64,000 bases of DNA from Anaerolineales bacterium (GCA_025808555.1 CP075526.1:248001-312000); one strand, 5' to 3'. Positions 38,483 to 49,089 are shown, counted from the first letter of the stretch. The notes: a model not told the origin generated them from the letters alone. Made by a program: numbers and translations.

Positions 38483-39106
38483 ATGGCGCTCAGTGTTGTG
38501 GGCCGCCCCACCCATACGCCTGCGGGAAAGCCAATCGTGTACCTCACGTTCGATGATGGCCCCGCAGCCGACACGCCGGGCGTGCTGGCCGCGCTGGCCC
38601 GCCACGGAGCGCAGGCCACCTTCTTTATAGTGGGCCGCCGCGTGCAGGAACTGCCGCAGACCGTGCAAGCAATGCTGCAGGCTGGCCATACGGTAGGCAA
38701 CCACAGCTTCACCCACCCGCGCCTGGGCGGCATGCCTGAAGCCGAGTTCCTGATCGAGATGCAGCAGACCGCGGCCGCCGTGGCCGAAGCCGCGCAGGAA
38801 CTGCTGCCGGATGGCAAGATGAAGCTGATGCGCCCGCCCTATGGCAGCCACGACGAGAACACTGAGCCATGGGTGAACGCCCTGGGCTACGCCATGGTGA
38901 TGTGGGATGTAGACCCGGAGGACTGGAGCGAGCCGGGCACCGAAGCCATTGCGAGCCAGGTGCTGGCGGGGGTGAAGCCCGGCGCCATTGTGCTGTTGCA
39001 CGATGGCGGCGGCGACCGCAGCCAGACCGTGGCGGCGGTAGAGCAGCTGCTGCCGGCCCTGGCCGAGCAAGGGTACGTCTTTCATAGCCTGAAAACGGAC
39101 AGCTGA
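38483..39106 (+). CDS. Polysaccharide deacetylase (NodB family)
   Basis: 207 residues, no signal peptide. Motifs: YLTFDDGPAADTPGVL (catalytic base and metal Asp), HSFTHPRLGG (metal His pair), RPPYGSHDENT, DVDPEDWSEPG and IVLLHDGGGDRSQTV. It removes acetyl or related groups from N-acetylated sugars. Apparently cytoplasmic or exported by other means. Part of a short rightward group before the carboxylase operon. Confidence 0.88.
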   Translation: MALSVVGRPTHTPAGKPIVYLTFDDGPAADTPGVLAALARHGAQATFFIVGRRVQELPQTVQAMLQAGHTVGNHSFTHPRLGGMPEAEFLIEMQQTAAAVAEAAQELLPDGKMKLMRPPYGSHDENTEPWVNALGYAMVMWDVDPEDWSEPGTEAIASQVLAGVKPGAIVLLHDGGGDRSQTVAAVEQLLPALAEQGYVFHSLKTDS

Positions 39107-39113
39107 CAATAGA

Positions 39114-39548
39114 ATGGGCGCCCTTTCCCAACCGAATCGCCCATGGGGCGTAACCGTGCTGATAGGGTTAGTGTTAATGTTCACAGTCCTGCAGATTCTG
39201 CGGGTGTGGGCCGCCATCAGCAGTTGGGATGTGCTGAGCCGCCTGCCGCTGCAGGCGTCGCCAGTCTACCTGCTGGGCAGCGGCCTGGTGTGGGCCGCGG
39301 CAGGCGGCGGGCTGCTATACGGCCTGGCGTTGCGCCGGGCCTGGGCGCCGCGTGCGGCGCGCTGGGCCGGGCTGGCCTACACCGCATTTTTCTGGATCGA
39401 CCGGTTGCTGCTACAAACGCGCGGCCCGCACAACAGCACTTGGATGTTCGCGGCCGGGCTGGGATTGCTGATGCTAGCGTCCCTTTTCGCCATCTTGGCC
39501 TCGCCGGATGCAAAGGCCTACTACGATGAACAACGCCATCAGGAGTGA
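39114..39548 (+). CDS. Four-helix membrane protein
   Basis: 144 residues with four hydrophobic segments (GVTVLIGLVLMFTVLQIL; VYLLGSGLVWAAAGGGLLYGL; WAGLAYTAFFWIDRLLL; FAAGLGLLMLASLFAIL). No conserved motif recognised. It is placed between the deacetylase and the carboxyltransferase gene, with its stop three bases before the latter's ATG. Confidence 0.6.
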   Translation: MGALSQPNRPWGVTVLIGLVLMFTVLQILRVWAAISSWDVLSRLPLQASPVYLLGSGLVWAAAGGGLLYGLALRRAWAPRAARWAGLAYTAFFWIDRLLLQTRGPHNSTWMFAAGLGLLMLASLFAILASPDAKAYYDEQRHQE

Positions 39549-39551
39549 AGG

Positions 39552-41102
<1,551 letters not shown>

Positions 41103-41108
41103 GCCGCC

Positions 41109-42623
41109 ATGTTCAATAAAGTACTCATCGCCAACCGTGGGGAAATCGCAGTGCGCATCATCCGCGCCTGTCGTGAACTGGGCATCCAAACCGTAGCCGT
41201 GTACTCGGAGGCTGACCGTCAGGCGCTGCATGTGCGCCTGGCCGACGAGGCCTACTACATCGGCCCGGCGCCCTCGCGCGAGTCTTATCTGCGTATGGAC
41301 CATATTCTGGACGTGGCCAAGAAGTCGGGCGCGGGCGGCATTCACCCCGGCTATGGCTTCCTGGCCGAGCGTTCGGACTTCTCGCAAGCCTGTGTGGACG
41401 CGGGCATCCGCTTCATCGGCCCCAAGCCCTCGGCGATCATGGCGATGGGCGACAAGGCCATCGCCCGCGCCACCGTGGCCGCCGCCGGCGTGCCGGTGGT
41501 GCCCGGTACTGAGGGCGAAGGTAGCCTGACCGACGAAGAGCTGCTGAAGGCCGCGCAGGAGATCGGCTTCCCGCTGCTGATCAAGGCTACGGCGGGCGGC
41601 GGCGGCAAGGGCATGCGCGAAGTGCGCAACCTGGAAGAAATGCCCGAACTGCTGGAGAGCGCCCGCCGCGAGGCACAGGCCGCCTTCGGTGACGGCAACG
41701 TGTACCTTGAGAAGCTGATCGAGGGAGCCCGCCATATCGAATTCCAGGTGATCGCCGACGAAGACGGCAACACCATTCACCTGGGCGAGCGTGAGTGCTC
41801 ACTGCAGCGCCGCCACCAGAAACTGCTGGAGGAGGCGCCCTCCCCCTTTATTGATGAAGACGAAGACTTCCGCCAGAAGATGGGCGCGGTGGCGGTGAAG
41901 GCGGCCAAGGCGGTGGGCTACGTCAACGCCGGCACCATCGAATTCCTGGTGGATAAGGACAAGAACTTCTACTTCCTGGAGATGAATACCCGCCTGCAGG
42001 TGGAACACCCCATCACTGAAGAAGTGACCGGGCTGGACATTGTGACAGAGCAGCTGCGCATCGCCCGCGGCAGGCCGCTGAGCCTGACGCAGGAGCAAGT
42101 GCGTATGCAGGGCTGGGCCATCGAATGCCGCGTGAACGCCGAGGACCCGCATAACAACTTCCTCCCGTCCACCGGCTTCATTTCGCACCTCACCGTGCCC
42201 ACCGGGCCGGGCGTGCGGGTGGACACCGGCGTGTATGCTGGGTTCAACATCTCGCCCTACTATGACTCATTGATCTCCAAGCTGGTGGTCAAGGGCGAGT
42301 CACGTGCGCAAGCCATCTTGCGCATGCGCCGCGCCCTTGAGGAATATCACGTGGTGGGCGTCAAGACCAACATCCCCTTCCACCAGCGCATTCTGGAGCA
42401 GGCGCGTTTCATTGCCGGCAACTTTGACACCCGCTTTGTGGAAGAGCGCTTCTCGCTGGAGAAGGCCGAGGAAAGCATGGAAACCCACCCGGAGATCGCT
42501 GCCATCGTGGCGACCTTGGTGGCCAATGACCAGACACAGCGTTCCGCTCACATCATTTCGCGCGGCAAGCGTGATACGAGCAACTGGAAGTGGGTCTCAC
42601 GCTGGGAACGGATGCACCGCTGA
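41109..42623 (+). CDS. accC: Biotin carboxylase
   Basis: 504 residues. [21 protein letters not shown], the ATP-grasp loop [50 protein letters not shown] and CRVNAEDP are canonical AccC motifs. It charges biotin with bicarbonate and ATP. It is six bases downstream of the carboxyltransferase gene and overlaps the carrier gene by one base (TGATG). Confidence 0.95.
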   Translation: MFNKVLIANRGEIAVRIIRACRELGIQTVAVYSEADRQALHVRLADEAYYIGPAPSRESYLRMDHILDVAKKSGAGGIHPGYGFLAERSDFSQACVDAGIRFIGPKPSAIMAMGDKAIARATVAAAGVPVVPGTEGEGSLTDEELLKAAQEIGFPLLIKATAGGGGKGMREVRNLEEMPELLESARREAQAAFGDGNVYLEKLIEGARHIEFQVIADEDGNTIHLGERECSLQRRHQKLLEEAPSPFIDEDEDFRQKMGAVAVKAAKAVGYVNAGTIEFLVDKDKNFYFLEMNTRLQVEHPITEEVTGLDIVTEQLRIARGRPLSLTQEQVRMQGWAIECRVNAEDPHNNFLPSTGFISHLTVPTGPGVRVDTGVYAGFNISPYYDSLISKLVVKGESRAQAILRMRRALEEYHVVGVKTNIPFHQRILEQARFIAGNFDTRFVEERFSLEKAEESMETHPEIAAIVATLVANDQTQRSAHIISRGKRDTSNWKWVSRWERMHR

Positions 42624-43123
42624 TGAAATACATAACCACGATCGACGATACTCCGTACGAAGTTGAGATCCTCAGTGACCGCCAGGTTAGCATCAACGGC
42701 AAGGTGTATGAGGTCGACTTCAAATCCGTGAGCGGGCAGCCGATTTATTCGCTGCTGGTGGACGGCAAGTCATACCAGGCGCACGTGTACACCGGCGACG
42801 AGGATGACCTGCAGGTGCTGCTGCGCGGCGTGCTGCACACCGCCAAGGTGGAAGACGAGCGCGAGAAGCGCCTGCGCGCCGCCGGCGGCGGTGGCAGCGG
42901 CGAGGGCGGCGAATTTGTGCTCAAGGCGCCCATGCCTGGCCTGATCGTTAAAGTCGCCGTAGAAGAAGGCAATGAGGTTAAAAAGGGCCAGGTATTGGTT
43001 ATCCTAGAGTCGATGAAGATGCAGAACGAACTGAAATCACCGCGTGACGGTAAGGTTACGCGAATTCAAGTGAAGGCTGGCGACAGCGTAGAGCAACGCC
43101 AGAGCATGGTAAGTGTTGAATAA
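42623..43123 (+). CDS. accB: Biotin carboxyl carrier protein
   Basis: 166 residues from the ATG overlapping the accC stop. The C-terminal lipoyl/biotinyl domain has LKAPMPGLIVKVAVEEGNEV and the biotinylation site ESMKMQNEL. The N-terminal ~100 residues (YEVEILSDRQVSINGKVYEV...) form the beta domain typical of acyl-CoA carboxylase carriers, joined by a Gly-rich linker. Completes the three-subunit carboxylase. Confidence 0.92.
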   Translation: MKYITTIDDTPYEVEILSDRQVSINGKVYEVDFKSVSGQPIYSLLVDGKSYQAHVYTGDEDDLQVLLRGVLHTAKVEDEREKRLRAAGGGGSGEGGEFVLKAPMPGLIVKVAVEEGNEVKKGQVLVILESMKMQNELKSPRDGKVTRIQVKAGDSVEQRQSMVSVE

Positions 43124-43126
43124 GTC

Positions 43127-43747
43127 ATGGTTACACTGGTTGGTGACAAAGAACTCGAAGTTAAATTTCATATAAGCAGCCTGGCAGAGCTGGAACGCCG
43201 CCTGGTGGATGCCGGCGCCACGCTGCTGCAACCGCGGATGCATGAGCACAACCTGCGCTTCGACAGCCCCAATGGGGCGCTGGGCCAGGCGCAGTGCATG
43301 CTGCGCCTGCGCCGCGACAGCAGCAGCCACATGACCTTCAAGGGGCCCAGCACCACGCTGGGCGGGGTGCTGGCGCGCCAGGAGCTTGAGTTTGAGGTAT
43401 CCAACTTCACGCAGGCGCAGAAGTTGATCGAGGCGCTGGGCTTTCGCTCCAAGTTCATGTACGAGAAGTACCGCACGACCTACGGCATGGATGGGCTGAA
43501 GATCACACTGGATGAGATGCCCTACGGCAACTTCATCGAGATCGAGGGCACGGAACCGGAGCGTATCCAGAATGCGGCGGTGCAGCTGGGCCTGGATTGG
43601 GAGCTCCGCCTGCCGGAGACGTACATCAGCATCTTCCGTCGCCTGAAGGACCTGTACGGGCTTCGCTTTACTGACCTGTCGTTTGATAACTTTAGCGGGA
43701 TTGAGGTTTCATTGCAGCGAGCGGGTATTCGCTTCGCAGATGGGTAG
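43127..43747 (+). CDS. CYTH-domain protein
   Basis: 206 residues. ELEVKFHISSLAELERRL is the ExExK motif of the CYTH superfamily (class IV adenylate cyclase, thiamine or inorganic triphosphatase); MLRLRRDSSSHMTFKGPS, LEFEVSNF, KYRTTYGMDGLKITLDEMPYGNFIEIEG supply the charged tunnel. It binds metal and triphosphate; the substrate is not evident. It starts three bases after the carrier gene, so it probably shares the carboxylase transcript. Confidence 0.82.
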   Translation: MVTLVGDKELEVKFHISSLAELERRLVDAGATLLQPRMHEHNLRFDSPNGALGQAQCMLRLRRDSSSHMTFKGPSTTLGGVLARQELEFEVSNFTQAQKLIEALGFRSKFMYEKYRTTYGMDGLKITLDEMPYGNFIEIEGTEPERIQNAAVQLGLDWELRLPETYISIFRRLKDLYGLRFTDLSFDNFSGIEVSLQRAGIRFADG

Positions 43748-43765
43748 ATTTCAACAGCGATTAGA

Positions 43766-43794
43766 CCGCAGATGAACGCGGATAAACGCTGATA
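43766..43794 (+). repeat. Left inverted repeat of the GxxExxY cassette
   Basis: 29 bases beginning CCGCAGATGAACGCGGAT. In inverted orientation it matches 44194-44222 at 26 of 29 positions. It lies between the CYTH gene and the GxxExxY start. Confidence 0.8.
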
Positions 43795-43814
43795 GTTGGT
43801 TTCAATAGAGGTGG

Positions 43815-44189
43815 GTGTTGCAAAGTGCAGATGAACTTACCAAGACAGTCATAGGCTGTGCTTATGAAGTCAGCAATACACTTGGCGCTGGCTTCTTAGA
43901 GAAGGTCTATGAGAACGCCCTCGCCGTGGAACTACGCAATAAGGGTTTACAAACGGCACAGCAAGTTCCGTTTAAGATCACCTATAAAGGAGTTGTTGTG
44001 GGTGATTATTTTGCTGACCTGATCGTTGAAGACCAGGTTCTGGTTGAAATCAAAGTTGCCCGTAGTTTTGACAAAGCCCACATGGCACAGTGCCTCAACT
44101 ACCTGACCGCCGCAAACTTAACGCTTGGCCTGCTGTTCAACTTTGCTAAGTCCCGCGTGGAAGTTCAGAGGGTTGTAAAGGGATTTTAG
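43815..44189 (+). CDS. GxxExxY protein (PD-(D/E)XK nuclease fold)
   Basis: 124 residues from GTG 43815, preceded by GAGGTG. The name-giving motif is GAGFLEKVYENAL (G26, E29, Y32). D68 in FADLIVED followed by E78-x-K80 in VLVEIKVA makes the D/ExK core of the PD-(D/E)XK superfamily. MAQCLNYLTAANLTLGLLFNF completes the family pattern. Substrate and biological role are unknown; the family is scattered among bacteria and mobile in distribution. Base composition is visibly more AT-rich than its neighbours, and inverted repeats stand on both sides. Confidence 0.88.
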   Translation: MLQSADELTKTVIGCAYEVSNTLGAGFLEKVYENALAVELRNKGLQTAQQVPFKITYKGVVVGDYFADLIVEDQVLVEIKVARSFDKAHMAQCLNYLTAANLTLGLLFNFAKSRVEVQRVVKGF

Positions 44190-44193
44190 GTTT

Positions 44194-44222
44194 ATCTGTG
44201 TTCATCCGCGTTCATCTGCGGT
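44194..44222 (-). repeat. Right inverted repeat, overlapping the murI 3' end
   Basis: 29 bases, partner of 43766-43794. It begins four bases after the GxxExxY stop. The murI stop codon at 44202-44204 and its last codons (TADERG) are encoded inside this repeat. Confidence 0.8.
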
Positions 44223-45032
44223 AATTATCTCCCCATCGCGCCAAGCAACTCCCTCAACCTCAGCAGCTTCACCCAAAAATTCGCGAAGGCGGTCCTGCAA
44301 AGCGCCTGGGTCGCCGCTGGTCAAGTAGCGTGTAGACCCGCGCTCGCGCGCCGCGGCCAGGCCGCGCTCCGCCAGCAGGCTCTCTACGCGGCGGGCGACC
44401 GCAGGCGCCGGGTCCACCAGGCGCACGGCGGGACCAACGATGTCTCGTATCGTATCGAAGGCGAAGGGGTAGTGCGTGCAGCCCAGCACCACCGTATCCA
44501 TGCCCTGCGCCAGCATTGGCAGCAGCGCGGCTTCCAGGATGCGGCGAGCCTCAGGCCCATTGGCGCGGCCGGCTTCGATCTCGGTCACCAGTCCGCGGCA
44601 GGGGTTTTGCAGCACAGTAACCTCCTGTGCGAAGCGCTCCACGACCGACGCGTACAGCTCGCCCTCAAAAGTGGTGGCAGTGGCAAGCACGCCCACGACC
44701 CCGCTTTCGGTATGCTCGGCGGCCGGCTTGACGGCTGGCTCCATGCCCACGATGGGAATATTGGGAAACAGCTCACGAATTGATACCAACGCGGCGGCGG
44801 AGGCGGTGTTACAAGGGATCACAATCAGCTTGGAGCCCTGAGCGATCAGATAGCGAGCGATGCCTTCCGAGAAGGCGCGCACCTCGTCCAGGCCACGCGG
44901 CCCATAGGGCACATGCGCCTGGTCAGCGAAGTAGATGATGTCTTCGGCCGGCAGCTGAGCGCGCAGGGCGCGCAGCACGCTGAGGCCGCCCACACCGGAA
45001 TCGAATGCGCCAATGGGTTGCGAAGAGGTCAT
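44202..45032 (-). CDS. murI: Glutamate racemase
   Basis: 276 residues from ATG 45032 (MTSSQPIGAFDSGVGGLSVL). The two catalytic cysteines are in IPCNTASAAALV and GCTHYPFAF, and FADQAHVPYGPRG is the substrate loop. It supplies D-glutamate for peptidoglycan. The final residues (DGEIITADERG) come from the inverted repeat of the neighbouring cassette, so the native C-terminus may have been replaced. The upstream rplS ends at a terminator in the gap. Confidence 0.93.
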   Translation of the reverse strand: MTSSQPIGAFDSGVGGLSVLRALRAQLPAEDIIYFADQAHVPYGPRGLDEVRAFSEGIARYLIAQGSKLIVIPCNTASAAALVSIRELFPNIPIVGMEPAVKPAAEHTESGVVGVLATATTFEGELYASVVERFAQEVTVLQNPCRGLVTEIEAGRANGPEARRILEAALLPMLAQGMDTVVLGCTHYPFAFDTIRDIVGPAVRLVDPAPAVARRVESLLAERGLAAARERGSTRYLTSGDPGALQDRLREFLGEAAEVEGVAWRDGEIITADERG

Positions 45033-45037
45033 AGGCA

Positions 45038-45069
45038 ATAAAAAGAGCGCAGCGGGTTGCTGCGCTCTT
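45038..45069 (-). terminator. Terminator of rplS
   Basis: On the minus strand AAGAGCGCAGC pairs with GCTGCGCTCTT across AACCC, followed by TTTTATT. It separates rplS from murI. Confidence 0.85.
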
Positions 45070-45090
45070 GGTTATACCAGATGCGGATTC

Positions 45091-45441
45091 TTACTTGTCA
45101 AACTTCTGCTTGAGGCGGGCCTTCTTGCCGCTCACATCGCGCAGGTAGCGCAGGTTGGCGCGGCGCACCTTGGAGTGGCGCTCGACCACCACCTTCTCGA
45201 TCAGCGGAGAGGCGGTGAGGAAGGTGCGCTCGACCCCGATGCCGTTGCTGGCCATGCGGCGCACGGTGAAGTTGCGGTTGTTGCGGGAGCCGCCAGCCTT
45301 GAGCACGGTGCCCTTGAACTCCTGAATGCGCTCACGGTCACCTTCTTTGATCTTGACGTGAACACTCACCAGGTCACCGGGGCGCAGGTCGGGGATATTT
45401 TCGTTTTTCTTGGCCTCTACGGCCTTCAGCAAGTCAGACAT
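45091..45441 (-). CDS. rplS: 50S ribosomal protein L19
   Basis: 116 residues from ATG 45441 (MSDLLKAVEAKKNENIPDLR); AAGGA is seven bases upstream of this ATG, whereas the ATG two codons earlier directly abuts it. RPGDLVSVHVKIKEGDRERI, FKGTVLKAGG, FTVRRMASNGIGVERTFL and RRANLRYLRD are typical L19. It sits at the 30S-50S interface. Monocistronic with its own terminator; the usual trmD-rimM neighbours are absent. Confidence 0.97.
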   Translation of the reverse strand: MSDLLKAVEAKKNENIPDLRPGDLVSVHVKIKEGDRERIQEFKGTVLKAGGSRNNRNFTVRRMASNGIGVERTFLTASPLIEKVVVERHSKVRRANLRYLRDVSGKKARLKQKFDK

Positions 45442-45493
45442 GTACATTCCTTAATGGGTTTCAAACACAGCGGCAGATTGTACCACACGCCAC

Positions 45494-46357
45494 TTAGTTG
45501 GCAAACAGGTCGGTTGAGCGATAATCGTCTGGCGTGGACGGGTAGATGCGGGTGAAGCGGTCTTTGTTGCCCAGCCAGCGGGCGACAATCTCAAGCAGGT
45601 TAGAGCCAATGAAACGCCCCCCACCCTGGCTGGCGTGGCAGGCATCCGCCTTATCCTTGCGGGCTTGCACGCTGCGATAGTTGATGGTGATGTGCGGCGG
45701 GGTGTCTTTGTCACGCGCCAGCACGGTGAGGTCAATATCCTTGTTGCGGCCCACTTTGGATGGGTCTTTGCCCAGCAGGCGCATCAGGAACACGGCTCGG
45801 CGCAGGCGGGCGCGGTTGCGGGCGTTGACATAGAGCATGGCGGGCTGGTACGGCTGGCCTGCTTTTGGATACTGGCTGGCATCGCCGGCGGCATGGAAGG
45901 CCGCCACGGTGGCCTTGTGAATGTGGATATGGTCAGGGTGGTAGTAGCCGCCGGTCTCGTCAAAGGTAATGACGGCTTGCGGGCGCAGGCGGCGGATAAG
46001 GACGACGATGCGCTCAGCCACCTGCTCCAGCGGGGCTTGCACCAGGGCCTCGGGGCGGCTGTTGTCTTCAGAGCCGACCATACCGCTGTCACGATACTCG
46101 AGGAAGTTGACGCTTTTGAGGCCAAGCGCATCCGCAGCGCACAGCAGTTCGGCCTCGCGCAATTCGGCGATAGTCTCGTACTTGGTCAGGTACTCTGCGT
46201 CCACGGTGCCGGCTTCGCCGCGCGTGGCGCAGGCGAGGTGCACATCCACACCCTGGGTATCCCAGTAAGCGATCGCGCCGCCCATGCCGAAGGACTCATC
46301 GTCCGGATGGGCCATCACGACCAGGACGGTTTTATGGGGGTTAGCTTGTGTTTCCAT
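45494..46357 (-). CDS. LmbE/GlcNAc-PI de-N-acetylase family protein
   Basis: 287 residues. The zinc motif AHPDDESFGMGG is near residue 17 and YYHPDHIHIHKA supplies the other His ligand. TRGEAGTVD and LREAELLCAADALG are also family features. Enzymes of this fold deacetylate N-acetylglucosamine conjugates (MshB, BshB) or act as amidases on thiol adducts (Mca). RSVQARKDKADACHASQGGG near the C-terminus resembles the MshB/Mca group, but no mycothiol or bacillithiol genes are in view. Confidence 0.85.
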   Translation of the reverse strand: METQANPHKTVLVVMAHPDDESFGMGGAIAYWDTQGVDVHLACATRGEAGTVDAEYLTKYETIAELREAELLCAADALGLKSVNFLEYRDSGMVGSEDNSRPEALVQAPLEQVAERIVVLIRRLRPQAVITFDETGGYYHPDHIHIHKATVAAFHAAGDASQYPKAGQPYQPAMLYVNARNRARLRRAVFLMRLLGKDPSKVGRNKDIDLTVLARDKDTPPHITINYRSVQARKDKADACHASQGGGRFIGSNLLEIVARWLGNKDRFTRIYPSTPDDYRSTDLFAN

Positions 46358-46412
46358 GGCGAATGGGCAGAATTATAGTCCTGCTGAACCCGAGTTGGTG
46401 TGGATAAGGAAT

Positions 46413-47579
46413 TTAGTACGTTGGCAGGTCCGGATCCACCTGCTCAGCCCAGGCGTTGATGCCGCCGACGAGGTTCTTGACCTTGCCGAAGCCCGCGGCC
46501 AGCATCAACTCCACGGCGCGGGCCGAGCGGCCGCCGACGCGGCATATCACCACATATTCGTTGGCCGTATCGAGTTGGGATAAGCGGGCGGCAACCTCGC
46601 CCAGGGGGATGTCAATGCTGCCCTCGATGCGAGAGATGGCCAGTTCGTGCGGCTCGCGCACGTCGATCACTTTGACCTGTGAGCCAGCTTTGAGCTGCTC
46701 GGCCAGCTCCTTGGGAGTGACCTCGTATTTTTTATCCATGCTTGCCTCATCGTGGTCGTGAGCGGGCAGACCACAGAAGGCTTCGTAGTCTATTAGCTCG
46801 ATCTTGTCTTTTGGCTGGCTGCATACGACACAGTTGGGGTCCTTGCGCAGCTTGACGAATTCTATCCGCATATCCAGCGCATTGAAGAGCAGCAGGCGCC
46901 CCACCAACGTTTCGCCTATGCCCAACAGGGCTTTGATGCCTTCGCTGGCTTGCATGCTGCCAATGATGCCGGGCAGCACGCCCAGCACGCCGCCCTCGGC
47001 GCAGGAAGGCACCAGGCCGGGCGGTGGCGGCTCGGGGAACAGGCAGCGGTAGCACGGGCCGTGCTCGGCGTCGAAGACGCTGACCTGGCCATCGAAGCGG
47101 AAGATGGAGCCGTACACATTGGGGATGCCTAGCTTGACGCTGACATCGTTCACCAGATAGCGGGTGGGAAAGTTATCCGTGCCGTCAATGACGAGGTCAT
47201 AGCCGCGCGCGATCTCCAGCGCATTGGCTGAGGTGAACAGCACATTGTGCACATCCACCTGCACGGTGGGATTGATATCCATAATGCGCTGGCGGGCGGA
47301 TTCGACCTTGAGCGTGCCCAGTTGAGCCGTACCGTGGATGACCTGGCGCTGCAGGTTGGATGCATCCACCACATCGTAGTCCACCAGGCCAATGCGGCCC
47401 ACGCCCGCCGCGGCCAGGTACATGGCCGCCGGCGAGCCGAGGCCGCCGGTGCCGATGAGCAACACGGCGGAATCGCGCAGTTTCTGCTGGCCGGCCAAGC
47501 CCACCTCGGGGATGAGCAGATGGCGCGAATAGCGCATTAGGTCGTCACGAGTTAGTGTGCGGGAGCTTTCAGCAACCAT
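46413..47579 (-). CDS. MoeB/ThiF-type adenylyltransferase fused to rhodanese (MoeZ-like)
   Basis: 388 residues. N-terminal E1-like domain: RYSRHLLIPEVG, LLIGTGGLGSPAAMYLAAAG, DGTDNFPTRYL and zinc cysteines CYRC and CVVC. The C-terminal rhodanese domain (residues ~290-388) ends in IDVREPHELAISRIEGSIDI and the active loop VICRVGGRSARA. It adenylates and then thiolates the C-terminus of a sulfur-carrier protein for molybdopterin, thiamine or cysteine synthesis. A -10-like TATAAA (47593-47588) lies eight bases before the ATG. Confidence 0.93.
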   Translation of the reverse strand: MVAESSRTLTRDDLMRYSRHLLIPEVGLAGQQKLRDSAVLLIGTGGLGSPAAMYLAAAGVGRIGLVDYDVVDASNLQRQVIHGTAQLGTLKVESARQRIMDINPTVQVDVHNVLFTSANALEIARGYDLVIDGTDNFPTRYLVNDVSVKLGIPNVYGSIFRFDGQVSVFDAEHGPCYRCLFPEPPPPGLVPSCAEGGVLGVLPGIIGSMQASEGIKALLGIGETLVGRLLLFNALDMRIEFVKLRKDPNCVVCSQPKDKIELIDYEAFCGLPAHDHDEASMDKKYEVTPKELAEQLKAGSQVKVIDVREPHELAISRIEGSIDIPLGEVAARLSQLDTANEYVVICRVGGRSARAVELMLAAGFGKVKNLVGGINAWAEQVDPDLPTY

Positions 47580-47654
47580 GAGTGCCCTTTATACCGCAAT
47601 GGTTTGAAGCGGTGCGCCTGGCGGGCGTACGCAGTCATTTTAAGGCGTGCGCCG

Positions 47655-48536
47655 TCACTTGCGGCGTACGCCGTTACTGTGGCGTACGATTGCATCCGTC
47701 ATGCGCACCACGCGCACGAGCGGCTCGACATCGTGGACGCGAATAATGTCTGCGCCGCGCACGATGCTGACGGCCGCGGCCGCGGCGGTGCCCTCCATGC
47801 GCTGGTCAGGCGGCAGATCAAGGGTGTAGCCGATGAAGGATTTGCGCGAGGGGCCGACCAGCAGCGGGTAACCCAGGCTACGCAACTCACCGCCGCGGTC
47901 TAGCAACTCCAGGTTCTGCTCGACGGTCTTGCCGAAGCCGATCCCGGGGTCAAGAATGATGCGCTCATCAGAGATGCCGGCAGCATGGGCGATGGCCACG
48001 CTTTCCTGCAATTCACGCTTGATGTCTTCGATAAGCTCGGTGTATTCCACGCCCACGTAGCGGCCGCCCAGGCGCTCGCGCACTTCAGCGTTGGCGGGCT
48101 GGCTGCGGTTGTGCATCAGCACCACCGGCACGCCGCGGGCGGCGATAAGCGGCGCCAGGGCAGGGTCAGCCCGCAGACCCCACACGTCGTTCACCAGTAC
48201 GGCGCCGGCGTCCAACGCGGCGGCGGCGGTGCTGGCTTTGTAAGTGTCAATGGAGATCGGCGTATCGAATTCGGCGGCCAGCGCCTGCACCACGGGAATG
48301 GTGCGCTGCAGCTCTTCGTCTGCGGAGACCGGCTGGCTGCCGGGGCGCGTGCTCTCACCACCCACGTCAAGCAGGTCTACTCCGGCCTCGACAAAGCGGC
48401 GGGCTTGCGCCAGAGCCGCCTCAACGGCATGCTTCTCTAGCAGGCCATCGCCGGAGAAGCTGTCTGGCGTGATATTTAGGATTCCCATCACATAGGTGCG
48501 GCTGCCCCAGGTAAATTCGTGATTGCCGATCTTCAT
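47655..48536 (-). CDS. folP: Dihydropteroate synthase
   Basis: 293 residues. MGILNITPDSFSGDG, DVGGESTRPGSQPVSADEE, ISIDTYKAS, VNDVWGLRADP, LMHNR, DPGIGFGKTVEQN and GPSRKSFIG are the canonical substrate loops. It joins pABA and the pterin pyrophosphate in folate synthesis and is the sulfonamide target family. Its ATG overlaps the folK stop as ATGA. The ~75 bases downstream contain several GGCGTACGC repeats. Confidence 0.96.
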   Translation of the reverse strand: MKIGNHEFTWGSRTYVMGILNITPDSFSGDGLLEKHAVEAALAQARRFVEAGVDLLDVGGESTRPGSQPVSADEELQRTIPVVQALAAEFDTPISIDTYKASTAAAALDAGAVLVNDVWGLRADPALAPLIAARGVPVVLMHNRSQPANAEVRERLGGRYVGVEYTELIEDIKRELQESVAIAHAAGISDERIILDPGIGFGKTVEQNLELLDRGGELRSLGYPLLVGPSRKSFIGYTLDLPPDQRMEGTAAAAAVSIVRGADIIRVHDVEPLVRVVRMTDAIVRHSNGVRRK

Positions 48537-49051
48537 TGCTCTGCTCCAGTGTCAAACGCTTGCACGCCGCTGGCGTCTTGTGCGGCCAGCAGCTGGCCTA
48601 CGGTGCGCCCGCTGCCAGGCACCGGCAGCTCGGGCGCCAGCTCGGCCAGCGGCGCCAGCACAAAGGCGCGCTCCGCCAGGCGCGGGTGGGGAATTTGCAG
48701 AGCGTACTCGGCGGAGCCGAGCACGCTTTGCAGTTCAAGCTGCTGGTCGCCATACAGCAGAATGTCAATGTCGATCTCGCGCGGGCCGTAGCGGAAGCTG
48801 GCCACCCGCCCCACTTGCTGCTCGACCTGCTTGATATGCGCCAGCAGATCAGCCGGCGTCAGTTCGGTTTCGGCTTCCAGGGCCATGTTGAGGAAACTGG
48901 CCTGCTCGGCGTAGCCCCACGGCTCGGTCTCGTACACGGCGCTCTGGCGCCGCACGCGTACAGCCGGCGCCAGAGCGGCGATGGCGGCGTGCAAATTCGC
49001 CAGCCGGTCGCCGCGGTTGCTGCCCAGGCCGAGATAGATAAGGGTGCGCAT
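48533..49051 (-). CDS. folK: 2-amino-4-hydroxy-6-hydroxymethyldihydropteridine pyrophosphokinase
   Basis: 172 residues. YLGLGSNRGDRLANLHAAI, QSAVYETEPWGY, FLNMALEAET and FRYGPREIDIDILLYG with IPHPRLAERAFVLAPLAEL are diagnostic. It pyrophosphorylates the pterin used by FolP. TATACT (49065-49060) lies eight bases before the ATG, so the folK-folP message is nearly leaderless; this promoter is divergent from the tRNA-Ser promoter. Confidence 0.95.
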   Translation of the reverse strand: MRTLIYLGLGSNRGDRLANLHAAIAALAPAVRVRRQSAVYETEPWGYAEQASFLNMALEAETELTPADLLAHIKQVEQQVGRVASFRYGPREIDIDILLYGDQQLELQSVLGSAEYALQIPHPRLAERAFVLAPLAELAPELPVPGSGRTVGQLLAAQDASGVQAFDTGAEQ

Positions 49052-49089
49052 GATGGGAGAGTATACGAGATTGGCAGTTTCTACTCGGT

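Noticed and set aside
44194-44222. Insertion-sequence terminal repeats with classical transposase
   Set aside because: Only the GxxExxY gene lies between the repeats; no DDE, HUH or recombinase motif is present, so it is not called an IS element.
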